Counted from the stretch's first letter, positions 53,637 to 63,151 are shown. The stretch is 64,000 nt of DNA from JAJDTT01 sp022827025 (GCA_965203535.1 OZ241897.1:124001-188000), one strand, 5' to 3'. Notes: generated from the sequence alone by a model not told the origin. Translations and numbers: made by a program.

Positions 53637-54482
53637 CTACCTCCTGAACCGGACGTTCAGCGTCAGCTCGCTGGTGACGATCTCTCCCTTGGAGATGGCC
53701 GGCAGGAAGCGCCACGAGTTGCGGACCGTGTCGAGGGCCATCTGGTCCAGCTTCTCGTCGACGCCCTCCACCACTTCAAGATCGTAGACGCCTCCCCAGG
53801 GACTGATCATGACGCTGACGACCACCACCACCGGATCCTCCAGGTGGTCGGCGTCGCTCGGCAGTTGCGGTTCGGAACCCTCCGCGAGAACGGTGGGAAT
53901 GACCTCCGAGTCGGGAAAGTAGCCGCGGAGCCGGGCGTCGATGTCCGAGGCCTTGTGGAGAATGCCATACCCGCGGGTGAAACCCACGTCCCGCACCATG
54001 GCGGCCGAATTGGCCGCCTTCAGGTCCAACTCGGTCACCATGGAGGCCAACTGGTCGAATTGTTCCTCGTTCAGGGGCTCCAGCTCCAGAATGCGTCCGC
54101 CCACCTTGAGGTAGCACCTTTCCGGTGGCGTGGCGAATTGATACCGCCCCGCGATGTTGTATCCCAGGAAGGAGTGGGGCTTGATCAGGCCGCTCACCTG
54201 GTAGACCTCTCTCGGGCTGGGCGGATCCTCCCGGACGATCAGGTGTCCCCGGCCGGTTCGCTCCTCCGCGTCCACGAGCACCAACTCGTAAGCGCGCACC
54301 GCTTCGAAACTGTCTCCCAGGTTGATGAAATTGAGGATCGCCATCCCGGGGTCCAGCAACTCCACCGTCACGACACGTTGATCGGACAGATAGAGAAAGT
54401 ACGGGGACCCCTCTGCGGCAGCGGAACCTCCGGAGAGGATCCAGACCATCAGTCCCAGAAACATTCGTGGCCTCTTCCACAT
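53637..54482 (-). CDS. Secreted protein with TonB C-terminal-like domain
   Basis: Predicted 281 residues. Signal peptide MFLGLMVWILSGGSAAAEG. Residues about 20-190 are not recognised (VVTVELLDPGMAILNFINLG, YLKVGGRILELEPLNEEQFD). The last 80 residues match a TonB C-terminal fold: VVVVVSVMISPWGGVYDLEV, KLDQMALDTVRNSWRFLPAI and VTSELTLNVRFRR. The proline-rich spacer and N-terminal membrane anchor of a true energy-transducing TonB are missing, so this is probably a periplasmic relative. GTGGAG sits 9 nt before ATG 54482, which decides the start. Confidence 0.7.
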   Translation of the reverse strand: MWKRPRMFLGLMVWILSGGSAAAEGSPYFLYLSDQRVVTVELLDPGMAILNFINLGDSFEAVRAYELVLVDAEERTGRGHLIVREDPPSPREVYQVSGLIKPHSFLGYNIAGRYQFATPPERCYLKVGGRILELEPLNEEQFDQLASMVTELDLKAANSAAMVRDVGFTRGYGILHKASDIDARLRGYFPDSEVIPTVLAEGSEPQLPSDADHLEDPVVVVVSVMISPWGGVYDLEVVEGVDEKLDQMALDTVRNSWRFLPAISKGEIVTSELTLNVRFRR

Positions 54483-54591
54483 ATGCCAGCACTCCACGAT
54501 CCGGAATTCTAACCGGTCACCAATTCTCGCGGCCGCTGAACCGAATACGCGGCCCCCTCGTCTAGATAGATGAAATCAGGAAGACGAAAGG

Positions 54592-56472
54592 TTGAGACAA
54601 ATCTCAGGCGCGCCAATTCCACTCCTCTTCGTCACCCTGCTTCTGACTCCCGCCTCCCGGGCTTCCGAATCCACCGACGAGCAACTGCTGTCGGTGGCGC
54701 CAGGGGGAACGCTCCAGGTCCACAACGACTTCGGGAGAACGTTCATTCGGGGTTGGGACGGCGACCGGGTCAAGCTCCGGTTTCGGAAGCTGGCTCCCGA
54801 TCCCAATCGTCTGGACAAGATCACCCTCAAGACCCGGGAAGGCCCCAAGCAGACGCAGATCTCGGTTCGATTCGACGATCACGTGTCCGAATCCGCCTAC
54901 CTGGAGATTCATGCTCCACGCTCGCTCGGCATCCTGGTGTGGGGAACCCATAGTGCCATCGAACTCCACGGGTTGGAAGGTCCGGTGCAGGCCTGGACCC
55001 TCTCCGGACTGCTGACCTCGGAGGACGTGACCTCTTCCGTATCTCTTCGCACCCAGAGCGGCGACATCCTCTTCCGGACCGGAACCCAACCCCGCGGCGA
55101 CATCCGCCTGGAGTCGTTCGGGGGAAAAATCACCTGTCAACTGAGCCCGGATCTGGACCTCCGTGGATGGATCCGCGCCGGCGGCACCCTCTCCTGGAAC
55201 GGGGAACTGGAATTGCAGAACGGATCCCTGCAGAGGAACCTCGGGGCCGGAGGGCCGCTGCTCTACGCCAGCAGTCTCAGCGGCAACGTGCTCTGCAAGA
55301 TCTTCCGGCCCGACGGCTTTCGAAAACCGCCGAAGAGAGTGGACCGGGTGCCGAGCGAACGATTGCTTCCCCCGGCCGGGGTCCAACCCATTTCTCATGT
55401 GCCGGAGGGGAATCAGGATCGAGACGTTCCGGCGCCGGTCGCGGAGAACCCTCGATCCGACGATTTGGACAAGTCTGAGGGACCCGGCGATCCGGTGCGA
55501 ACTCAAGAATCGGCTCCGGGCTCCGGATACTCTCTCAAGGTCCTGGTGAACTGGGTCTACCTGAACGTCTCCGTTCGGGACCCGCGGAACAACCGGAGCG
55601 TCTCGAACCTGACGCGGGACGACTTCCTGGTCTACGAGGACGACGTGCTCCAGCACGTCGAGAAGTTCGAACCCGCCGAGGCGCCGTTCCGGGTGCTCCT
55701 GCTCTTGGACGTGAGCGGAAGCACGCGGCCCCATCTGGACCTGCTCCAACGAGCATCGGCCGACTTCTCCCGGGAGATCAAGACCAACGACCAGATCGCG
55801 GTGGCCACCTTCAATTCCCGCAGTTGGCTGATTCTTCCCTTCACCAGCGATCGCGAGAAGGCCCGCACCGCCATCGACGGGATCTACTCCGGCGGCGGGA
55901 CGGCACTTTACGACGCCCTCATGGACTCGTTGACCCAGTACTCGGACGAAAGCCACGCGCGCCAGGCCATCGTGGTCTTTACGGACGGCATCGACAACCA
56001 GCTCACCGGAAACCACGCCGAGGGTTCCCGCATCACTTTCGGGCAACTGTTCGGAGAGATCCGGGAGTCGGATTCCTTGATCTATCCCATCTTCCTGGAT
56101 CACCGGAACAACGTGGTCCCGAGGCCGCGCGGGATGCTGGGGGGACTCCTCCAGAAGATTCCACAGAGCAGGCGTCCGACCATCTCCATCAAGCAACAGG
56201 ACCGGAACGTCTACCTCCACGCGCGCCGACAGCTTGCCAGCATCGCCGATCAGACCGGCGCCCGGTTTTATTCGCCGCGGAGGATCCAGGAGTTGGAGAA
56301 CATCTTCTCGGAGATCGCGGACGATCTCCGGGTGCGCTATCTGCTGGCCTACAACGTTCCCCAGCCTCAGCGGGACCGGTCATGGCGCTCCATCCGGGTC
56401 GAGATCCGGGATCGTCCGGACCTGGTGACGCGCACGCGGCGGGGGTACTACTCCGGTTCGGATTCGGACTGA
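54592..56472 (+). CDS. Secreted two-domain protein: DUF4097-like beta domain + VWFA (copy 4)
   Basis: Predicted 626 residues from a TTG start. Signal peptide (IPLLFVTLLLTPASRASE). Residues about 35-240 show the repeated short strands of DUF4097-type adhesin-like beta-helices (GTLQVHNDFGRTFIRGWDGD, LEIHAPRSLGILVWGTHSAI, VSLRTQSGDILFRTG, DIRLESFGGKITCQL). A variable Pro-rich linker (240-315) leads to the acidobacterial VWFA lead-in VNWVYLNVSVRDPRNNRS and a VWA domain with D373-x-S375-x-S377 (LLDVSGSTR), GGGTALYDALMD and VFTDGIDNQ intact. It ends RYLLAYNVPQPQ and TRRGYYSGSDSD. The start is uncertain; no ATG lies before the signal peptide. Confidence 0.82.
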   Translation: MRQISGAPIPLLFVTLLLTPASRASESTDEQLLSVAPGGTLQVHNDFGRTFIRGWDGDRVKLRFRKLAPDPNRLDKITLKTREGPKQTQISVRFDDHVSESAYLEIHAPRSLGILVWGTHSAIELHGLEGPVQAWTLSGLLTSEDVTSSVSLRTQSGDILFRTGTQPRGDIRLESFGGKITCQLSPDLDLRGWIRAGGTLSWNGELELQNGSLQRNLGAGGPLLYASSLSGNVLCKIFRPDGFRKPPKRVDRVPSERLLPPAGVQPISHVPEGNQDRDVPAPVAENPRSDDLDKSEGPGDPVRTQESAPGSGYSLKVLVNWVYLNVSVRDPRNNRSVSNLTRDDFLVYEDDVLQHVEKFEPAEAPFRVLLLLDVSGSTRPHLDLLQRASADFSREIKTNDQIAVATFNSRSWLILPFTSDREKARTAIDGIYSGGGTALYDALMDSLTQYSDESHARQAIVVFTDGIDNQLTGNHAEGSRITFGQLFGEIRESDSLIYPIFLDHRNNVVPRPRGMLGGLLQKIPQSRRPTISIKQQDRNVYLHARRQLASIADQTGARFYSPRRIQELENIFSEIADDLRVRYLLAYNVPQPQRDRSWRSIRVEIRDRPDLVTRTRRGYYSGSDSD

Positions 56473-56607
56473 CCTGCGCAGTCGCGATTCCGCGTTGCGC
56501 CACCCGGCCGCCGACTGTTCCGTTCTTCGCCTGATTGGGGCTTCCGGCCGTTTCGTACACACGCGATCGCCATTTGGATCCCGGGGGGAGACCAGTCGTT
56601 TCAAGGA

Positions 56608-56636
56608 AAGAGGGCACCCACCAGGGGTGCCCCTAC
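56608..56636. repeat. Family-B palindromic repeat
   Basis: AAGAG + GGCACCCACCAGGGGTGCC + CCTACG. Same flanks as the copies at 25901-25979. Confidence 0.75.
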
Positions 56637-56779
56637 GTATTGCGGGTTCGACTTCGTGGTCGATCCGGTGCGAAAGAAGTGCCAGGGTGCCGCTGCGAAT
56701 TGTGGGGTGTCGACCCGTCGTGCGGGGGGAGGGTGACGGACTTGGCGACAATCGCGGAGTGTTGTCAATCCCCGATGAT

Positions 56780-56807
56780 CGTAGGGGCACCCCTTGTGGG
56801 TGCCCTG
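56780..56807. repeat. Family-B palindromic repeat, inverted
   Basis: CGTAGG followed by GGCACCCCTTGTGGGTGCC, the complement of the family-B consensus. Confidence 0.75.
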
Positions 56808-56898
56808 CGGGGTCGCATCGTTCCCCGGCTGAGTCGCCGCTCCACCCCGGTTCGGTAGTGCCCAAGCAATGGTCGGCGGACGGTGGCGCCGTTCGGGG

Positions 56899-56933
56899 GA
56901 GGGCGACCACACACAAGGGTTGTTGCCCCTACG
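56899..56933. repeat. Worn family-B repeat
   Basis: GAGGGCGACCACACACAAGG followed by GTTGTTGCCCCTACGAG; flanks fit family B while the stem is broken. Confidence 0.45.
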
Positions 56934-57015
56934 AGTCGTTCGACAGCGGCAAGGCGGTGGGCGCCGCTGATGGACAATCCCCGCCCGGTTTCTCGCGGGA
57001 TCATGCCGGAGGCCC

Positions 57016-57068
57016 GGAGGGGCGACTTCCAGTCGCCCACTGGAAGGGCGGTTTCTAGCCGCCCTGTC
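57016..57068. repeat. Family-A palindromic repeat
   Basis: GGCGACTTCCAGTCGCC, spacer CACTGGAAG, GGCGGTTTCTAGCCGCC and CTGTC. Compared with 46288-46341 both stems carry paired changes (GCGAT/ATCGC versus GCGGT/GCCGC-like), which supports selection for the hairpins. Confidence 0.8.
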
Positions 57069-57096
57069 GGACTCGTTTTGTCCGTTCGGGTCGAGA

Positions 57097-57152
57097 TGGG
57101 AGTGGGGGTTTTCCTACCCCCACTCCGGGGGGACAGGAAAGTCCCCCCTCCA
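57097..57152 (-). repeat. Family-C palindromic unit, inverted
   Basis: Read on the minus strand this is GGAGGGGGGACTTTCCTGTC followed by CCCCCGGAGTGGGGGTAGG and AAAACCCCCACTCCCA, nearly identical over about 56 bp to the units at 10729-10785 and 10873-10930. Confidence 0.85.
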
Positions 57153-57166
57153 GTGGGGCGGCGGTA

Positions 57167-58084
57167 CTAGGCGGCCGGGACGGTGAGGTAGCCGGCGACC
57201 TGATTCCGGATGATACGGGTGATGACCACCTCGTAGGGCTTTTCGGTCCCCTCCACGAAGAAGTAGACCGGCTCGTTGGCGTACTGGTGCTTCTTCTGGA
57301 TCCGCTTGCGGCCCACGTAGATGTCCAGATCGTACCGCTGTTTCCTGGCGTTGGCGTCCCGCAGATTCAGATGAACGTCCAGGACCTTGATGAACCCACC
57401 CTTTTCCTGCAGTTCGAATTCGATCTTTTCCCGCTCCAGAGACCGGGAGAGCGCTGCAAGGCGGTCGCTGGTGGCGTCCAGATCGCGGTCCAACCGGTTC
57501 AGCCTCCGCTTCGAATCGGCGAGGCCCGCCCGGTTGACCCCGGTGACCTCCGTCAGACTGGTCAGACCGGATGAGACCTGGTCCACCTTCTGCCGGATGC
57601 CTTCGTTCTCTTTGCGGATCCCCTCGGTTTCCCCTTGGAGCTTCGTGATGTCCTCACGGTCCGCCTTGTTCACGGCCAGCGATTTCAGGCCCTGAGTCTG
57701 CTGCTCCTGATCCGATTTCAGGCCCTGGAACAGATTCCGATATTGGCTCAGTTCCTTGTCCTGGGTCTGGATGCGGTTCCCGCGCTCGGCCGCCCCTTCC
57801 TCCAGCATCCGGATCTTTTCGTCGGAGCCCTCCAGGATCCGCTTCATCTGATCCAGGCGCGACTCGCTCTCGGTCAGGTCCTGGTTGAGACGCTGGATCT
57901 CCTGGTGCGTGTCCCAGAAGAGGTATCCCCCCAAGCCCAGGCCAACGCCGACCATCGTCCAGATCACCGCTCCGGCGAGGCGAGCCGCCCGCGATGGAGC
58001 CGCAACCGGCTCCCGATCGGGGTCTCCGCCCACCGCCGCCAGCAACGGATCCGCAAACTGTTTCTTGTCATCCGATCTATCCAT
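57167..58084 (-). CDS. Inner-membrane coiled-coil protein of unknown function
   Basis: Predicted 305 residues. A short cytoplasmic start, one membrane helix (AGAVIWTMVGVGLGLGGYLF, about 37-56) and a long coiled coil of about 60-225 with heptad-like spacing (LNQDLTESESRLDQMKRILE, GETEGIRKENEGIRQKVDQV, SKRRLNRLDRDLDATSDRL). A small beta-rich end (GFIKVLDVHLNLRDANARKQ, YDLDIYVGRKRIQKK, EPVYFFVEGTEKPYEVVIT) may bind a partner in the periplasm. AGGGAGGAT precedes ATG 58084. I do not know the family. The stop codon lies 14 nt after a family-C repeat. Confidence 0.75.
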   Translation of the reverse strand: MDRSDDKKQFADPLLAAVGGDPDREPVAAPSRAARLAGAVIWTMVGVGLGLGGYLFWDTHQEIQRLNQDLTESESRLDQMKRILEGSDEKIRMLEEGAAERGNRIQTQDKELSQYRNLFQGLKSDQEQQTQGLKSLAVNKADREDITKLQGETEGIRKENEGIRQKVDQVSSGLTSLTEVTGVNRAGLADSKRRLNRLDRDLDATSDRLAALSRSLEREKIEFELQEKGGFIKVLDVHLNLRDANARKQRYDLDIYVGRKRIQKKHQYANEPVYFFVEGTEKPYEVVITRIIRNQVAGYLTVPAA

Positions 58085-58279
58085 TTCGATCCTCCCTGAA
58101 AAACTGTTTCAGACCTCGTCAGATCAACCTCGATCTGCCTGTCTGGATAGACGATGGAGAGTTCCGGAAGGTTCAGACGCGGCGAAAGCTCCGTGTTCGC
58201 CGGGGTTCTGCCCCAAGGGGAGAAGGTGGTGGGATCGGGTCGTGCGTCGACTCTCATGCCGGAATGACACCGACTTGTA

Positions 58280-58285
58280 TAGAAT
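58280..58285 (+). promoter_or_regulatory. Candidate -10 box before the small secreted protein gene
   Basis: TAGAAT 10 nt before the ATG at 58296, in the context TTGTATAGAATG. No good -35 match. It fits the short-leader pattern of other genes in the window. Confidence 0.3.
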
Positions 58286-58295
58286 GTGTTGCCTG

Positions 58296-58711
58296 ATGTC
58301 GCGTGCCGCGGGAGTGATGATTCTCATGGGATTGGCCCTGCCCGCCTTCATTTTCTACAGCATCTTTTTCTCAGGACCGTCCACTCCAGGAATGTCGGAG
58401 GCAGTGGAGATCACCCCGCAGTTCGACCACTTGGCCGGTGGGGATTTCCGGGTCCTCAGCGTCCATTCGGCCGGTCCCACCGTCCGAGCCAGGATCGTCC
58501 TGGAACCGCCCGCCACCGATGACGGCGACATGCACCTGAGGGGCTTGAACGCCCAGTACGACTTCCAGTCGGTCTTGGGGCGAGACCAGGATCTGGGGGT
58601 CGTGGTGGGCGAGACCGACGAAGCCGGAGCCTTCAGGACCTTGGGCGTGATCTTCTTTTCCGCGGCGACGCAGCAGTCTCACTTTCGCCGTGTCGCCGTC
58701 GAGCCCTCCGA

Positions 58712-58715
<4 letters not shown>
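58296..58715 (+). CDS. Small membrane-anchored protein of unknown function
   Basis: Predicted 139 residues. One N-terminal hydrophobic helix (GVMILMGLALPAFIFYSIFF) that may stay as an anchor, then a beta-rich part with FDHLAGGDFRVLSVHSAGPT, VRARIVLEPPATDDGD, DLGVVVGETDEAGAFRTLGV and FFSAATQQSHF. Not recognised. It overlaps gcvT by ATGA, so it is the first gene of the glycine cleavage transcript or read through into it; any link to glycine metabolism is only positional. ATG 58284 in the same frame is an alternative start. Confidence 0.6.
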
Positions 58716-59794
<1,079 letters not shown>

Positions 59795-59800
59795 TCGATG

Positions 59801-59829
59801 TTGAATCATCGAGCCCGGTTGGTTAAATA
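59801..59829 (+). promoter_or_regulatory. Candidate promoter in front of gcvH
   Basis: TTGAAT (59801-59806), 17 nt, TAAATA (59824-59829), just after the gcvT stop. It would give gcvH-gcvPA-gcvPB their own transcript with a leader of about 57 nt. Confidence 0.45.
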
Positions 59830-59860
59830 GTGGGGCCCCTAAACGGGGAGGGCGCCCGGC

Positions 59861-59877
59861 GGTTCGGGTCCCGAACC
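59861..59877. promoter_or_regulatory. Perfect 17-bp palindrome in the gcvH leader
   Basis: GGTTCGGGTCCCGAACC, 16 nt before the gcvH ATG and just ahead of its ribosome site AAGGAAG. It could be an operator for a repressor or a hairpin that affects translation. It does not belong to repeat families A, B or C. Confidence 0.45.
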
Positions 59878-59892
59878 CAGAAGGAAGTGAAG

Positions 59893-60288
59893 ATGACGAT
59901 CCCGGAAGGGCTTCGATACACCAGGGAACATGAATGGATCCGGGTCCTGGACGAGGGCCGGGGCCGCGTGGGCATCACGCATCACGCCCAGGATGAACTC
60001 GGCGACGTGGTTTTCGTCGAACTCCCCCGGACGGGCGACGAACTGGGCGGCGAGGACGTCTTCGGCACCGTGGAATCGGTCAAGGCCGTCTCCGACCTCT
60101 ACAGCCCGGTCTCCGGCAGGGTCACCGAGGTCAACGAATCCTTGGAAGAGCAACCGGAGCTGGTCAACGACGACCCCTATGGCGAGGGCTGGATGATCCA
60201 GGTGGAACTGAGCGACCCCGCCGAGCTGGACGGGCTCATGTCCGCCCAGGAGTACGCCTCGTACGTGACTGAGGAATCCGGGCACTGA
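59893..60288 (+). CDS. gcvH: Glycine cleavage system H protein
   Basis: Predicted 131 residues, the usual size. Lipoyl carrier that shuttles the aminomethyl group between P, T and L proteins. GLRYTREHEWIRVLD at the start, VGITHHAQDELGDVVFVELP, and the lipoylated lysine in FGTVESVKAVSDLYSPVSG (about residue 63). The end reads GWMIQVELSDPAELDGLM. ATG 59893 follows AAGGAAGTGAAG; a GTG/ATG further up has no family similarity. 12 nt separate it from gcvPA. Confidence 0.96.
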   Translation: MTIPEGLRYTREHEWIRVLDEGRGRVGITHHAQDELGDVVFVELPRTGDELGGEDVFGTVESVKAVSDLYSPVSGRVTEVNESLEEQPELVNDDPYGEGWMIQVELSDPAELDGLMSAQEYASYVTEESGH

Positions 60289-60300
60289 TCCGGTTGACCC

Positions 60301-61638
60301 ATGCGCTACATTTCCCTGACCCCGGAAGAACGGCAACTCATGCTCCGGGCCATCGGCGTGGAGAAGACGGAGGACCTGTTCGAGTCCATCCCGGTGGGAG
60401 TCCGCCTGGGCCGGCCTGTGGACCTGCCGGAGCCGCTCTCCGAATCGTCGCTTCTGGCCGACTTCAAGGCCATGGCCCGCAAGAACGCCTGCGGCGACGA
60501 TTTCGCCTACTTTCTGGGCGCCGGCGCGTATCACCACTTCATCCCCTCCGTCATCGACACCCTGGTCTCGCGCTCCGAGTACTTCACCGCCTATACGCCC
60601 TACCAGCCGGAAGTCAGCCAGGGAACTCTCCAGGCCATCTTCGAGTACCAGACCCTCATCGCTCAGCTCACCGGGATGGAAGTGGCCAACGCCAGCCTCT
60701 ACGACGGGGCCAGCGCCTTGGCCGAAGCGGTCATGATGGCCTCCCGGGTGACCCGCCGGACGCGGGTCCTGGTTCCGGAGGCGCTCCATCCGAACTACCG
60801 GAAGGTCCTCGGCACCTATACGGGAAACCACCTTTCCGTGACCTCCGTCCCCGCCGACTCCGCCGGCTCCATGGACCCGGAGACTGTGGACGCCCTCCTG
60901 GACGACCGGACGGCGGCGGTGGTGGTCCAATCCCCCAACTTCTTCGGCGTCGTGGAGGAGATGGAAGAACTGGGCCGGCTGGCTCACCGGCGCCGCGCCC
61001 TGCTGGTGGCCGTCACCACCGAGGCGCTCTCCCTGGGGCTGCTGAAACCGCCGGGCGAGATGGGCGCCGACATCGTGGCCGGAGAGGGGCAGAGCCTGGG
61101 ACTTCCTCTGAGCTTCGGGGGACCCTATCTGGGGCTGTTCGCCACCCGCGACCGCTACAAGCGGCAGATGCCGGGCCGCCTGGTGGGCCAGACCGTGGAC
61201 CGGAAAGACCGGCGCGGGTTCGTCCTGACCCTCTCCACCCGGGAGCAGCACATCCGCCGCGAGAAGGCCACCTCCAATATCTGCACCAACCAGGGCCTCT
61301 GCGCCCTGGCCGTGTCCATCTTCCTGTCCACCCTGGGCAAGACCGGCATTCGAGAGCTGGCCGAGCAGAACCTGAAGAAGGCCCACTACCTGAGGCGGAG
61401 ATTGGCCGGCCGCCTGGTCTTCCCGGGGCCCGTCTTCAACGAAATGGTGCTGCGGGTGGACGATCCCGAGAGTCTCAACCAGGAGCTCTACCGGGAAGGA
61501 ATCATCGGGGGGCTGCCCCTGGGAACCTGGTTTCCGTCCCGCCGGGACCAGATGCTGGTCTGCGTCACCGACCAGAACACCCGGCGCCAGATCGACCGCT
61601 TCATCCGCGTTCTCCAGCAAAGCCGCGTGACCGTATGA
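60301..61638 (+). CDS. gcvPA: Glycine dehydrogenase (decarboxylating) subunit 1
   Basis: Predicted 445 residues. One half of the two-subunit P protein, a PLP-dependent glycine decarboxylase. MRYISLTPEERQLMLRAIG, FLGAGAYHHFIPSVIDTLVS, TAYTPYQPEVSQGTLQAIFE, EVANASLYDGASALAEAVMM, VVQSPNFFGVVEEME, LPLSFGGPYLGLFATRD and KATSNICTNQGLCALAVSIF are the GcvPA landmarks. This subunit lacks the PLP lysine, which is in GcvPB. It overlaps gcvPB by ATGA. Confidence 0.96.
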   Translation: MRYISLTPEERQLMLRAIGVEKTEDLFESIPVGVRLGRPVDLPEPLSESSLLADFKAMARKNACGDDFAYFLGAGAYHHFIPSVIDTLVSRSEYFTAYTPYQPEVSQGTLQAIFEYQTLIAQLTGMEVANASLYDGASALAEAVMMASRVTRRTRVLVPEALHPNYRKVLGTYTGNHLSVTSVPADSAGSMDPETVDALLDDRTAAVVVQSPNFFGVVEEMEELGRLAHRRRALLVAVTTEALSLGLLKPPGEMGADIVAGEGQSLGLPLSFGGPYLGLFATRDRYKRQMPGRLVGQTVDRKDRRGFVLTLSTREQHIRREKATSNICTNQGLCALAVSIFLSTLGKTGIRELAEQNLKKAHYLRRRLAGRLVFPGPVFNEMVLRVDDPESLNQELYREGIIGGLPLGTWFPSRRDQMLVCVTDQNTRRQIDRFIRVLQQSRVTV

Positions 61639-63119
61639 ATCGAACCAGTCCCGTCTACAACCTCAACGAGCCGCTCATCTTCGAGCAGTCCTCCCCGGGC
61701 AAGGCCGCCTACAGTCTTCCTCCCCTCGACGTGGAGGACACGCCCATCGAAGAGATCCTGGACCCGGGACTGATCCGGCAGGAGGTCAGGGGGTTCCCGG
61801 AAGTGAGCGAGGTGGAGATCATCCGGCACTACACCCGGATGTCGACCTGGAACTACCACATCGACCTGGGAATGTATCCGCTGGGTTCCTGCACCATGAA
61901 GTACAACCCCCGGCTCAACGAGCGGACCGCCCGCATGCCGCGGATCGCCATGGTGCATCCCATGCAGGAGGCCGCTCTGTCGCAGGGCAACCTGGAGCTC
62001 ATCCACCGTCTCCAGGTGTGCCTGCAGGAACTCACGGGCCTCGACGCCGTCACTCTCCAGCCGGCGGCCGGGTCACAGGGAGAAATGGTGGGGATCCTCA
62101 TGGTGCGGGCCCACCATGAGGCGCAACAAAGGCAGCGGCGCTACGTCCTGATCCCCGACTCGGCGCACGGCACCAACCCGGCCAGCGCCGCCATTGCCGG
62201 GTACCAGGTGGTCTCGATTCCCTCCGATTCCTCCGGCCGGATCGACATCCGGATCCTGCGCGAGCGCATGAACCAGGACGTGGCCTGCCTGATGTTGACC
62301 AATCCCAACACGCTGGGGATCTTCGAGAGCCGGATCGAGGAGATCAGCCGGATCGTCCACGACCAGGGCGGGCTCATCTACATGGACGGGGCCAACTTCA
62401 ACGCCCTCATGGGCTATGCGCGTCCGGGGGACATGGGGATCGACGTGCTCCACCTGAATCTGCACAAGACCTTCTCGACTCCGCATGGCGGAGGTGGTCC
62501 CGGCTGCGGAGCCGTCGCCTGCCGTGACTTGCTCACCCCCTATCTGCCGTCACCCGTGATCGAACGGGACGGCAGCGGTTACCGGGCCAACCCGGACCGT
62601 CCCCGTTCCATCGGTCCGGTCCACGCCTTCCACGGCAACTTCGGCATGATGGTGCGGGCTCTGACCTACATCCTCACCTGCGGCGGGAGCGGACTGAAGC
62701 AGATCACCGAGACCGCCGTGCTCAACGCCAACTACATTCGCGCCCGGCTTCAGGAATACTTCCACCTTCCTTACCCGACTCCTTCCATGCACGAGGCGGT
62801 CTTCTCCGACAATACCCTGGAGCCCTTCGGGGTCAAGACGCTGGACGTGGCCAAGCAGCTCATCGACGAGGGCTTCCATCCGCCGACGATCTACTTTCCC
62901 CTGATCGTCCGGGGTGCCATGATGATCGAGCCCACCGAAAGCGAGAGCAAGGCGGAGCTGGACGCCTTCGTGGACGCCATGGTCCGGATCTACCATCGAG
63001 CCCGGGAGGATGCGGACGCGGCCCATGAGGCGCCCCGCCTGGCCAAACGGACCCGGCTGGACGAGACCCGGGCCGCCCGCCGACCGGTGCTGAGGTGGAG
63101 CCCCGAGGAGTCTGCGTAA
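61635..63119 (+). CDS. gcvPB: Glycine dehydrogenase (decarboxylating) subunit 2
   Basis: Predicted 494 residues. PLP-carrying half of the P protein. STWNYHIDLGMYPLGSCTMK, VTLQPAAGSQGEMVGILMVR, IPDSAHGTNPASAAIAGYQV, MLTNPNTLGIFESRI, YMDGANFNALMGYARPGDMG and the PLP lysine in LNLHKTFSTPHGGGGPGCGA (about residue 280) are all intact. After GAMMIEPTESESKAELDAFV the protein carries a basic-acidic tail of about 50 residues (HEAPRLAKRTRLDETRAARR). It ends 32 nt before a VWFA gene on the same strand. gcvL (lipoamide dehydrogenase) is not in the window. Confidence 0.96.
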   Translation: MNRTSPVYNLNEPLIFEQSSPGKAAYSLPPLDVEDTPIEEILDPGLIRQEVRGFPEVSEVEIIRHYTRMSTWNYHIDLGMYPLGSCTMKYNPRLNERTARMPRIAMVHPMQEAALSQGNLELIHRLQVCLQELTGLDAVTLQPAAGSQGEMVGILMVRAHHEAQQRQRRYVLIPDSAHGTNPASAAIAGYQVVSIPSDSSGRIDIRILRERMNQDVACLMLTNPNTLGIFESRIEEISRIVHDQGGLIYMDGANFNALMGYARPGDMGIDVLHLNLHKTFSTPHGGGGPGCGAVACRDLLTPYLPSPVIERDGSGYRANPDRPRSIGPVHAFHGNFGMMVRALTYILTCGGSGLKQITETAVLNANYIRARLQEYFHLPYPTPSMHEAVFSDNTLEPFGVKTLDVAKQLIDEGFHPPTIYFPLIVRGAMMIEPTESESKAELDAFVDAMVRIYHRAREDADAAHEAPRLAKRTRLDETRAARRPVLRWSPEESA

Positions 63120-63151
63120 AACAGGAGGACCGAGACCCGGAGGACCCGGTG

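Larger units (their letters stand above)
56473..57166. other. Large intergenic gap filled with palindromic repeats
   Basis: About 700 bp without a credible gene. It holds three family-B copies (56608-56636, 56780-56807 and a worn one at 56899-56933), one family-A unit (57016-57068) and one inverted family-C unit (57097-57152). It is the only place in the window with all three families. Confidence 0.7.

Noticed and set aside
59830..59892. Glycine riboswitch in the gcvH leader
   Set aside because: The leader is about 57 nt and dominated by one palindrome; the known glycine riboswitch needs a longer, different structure.
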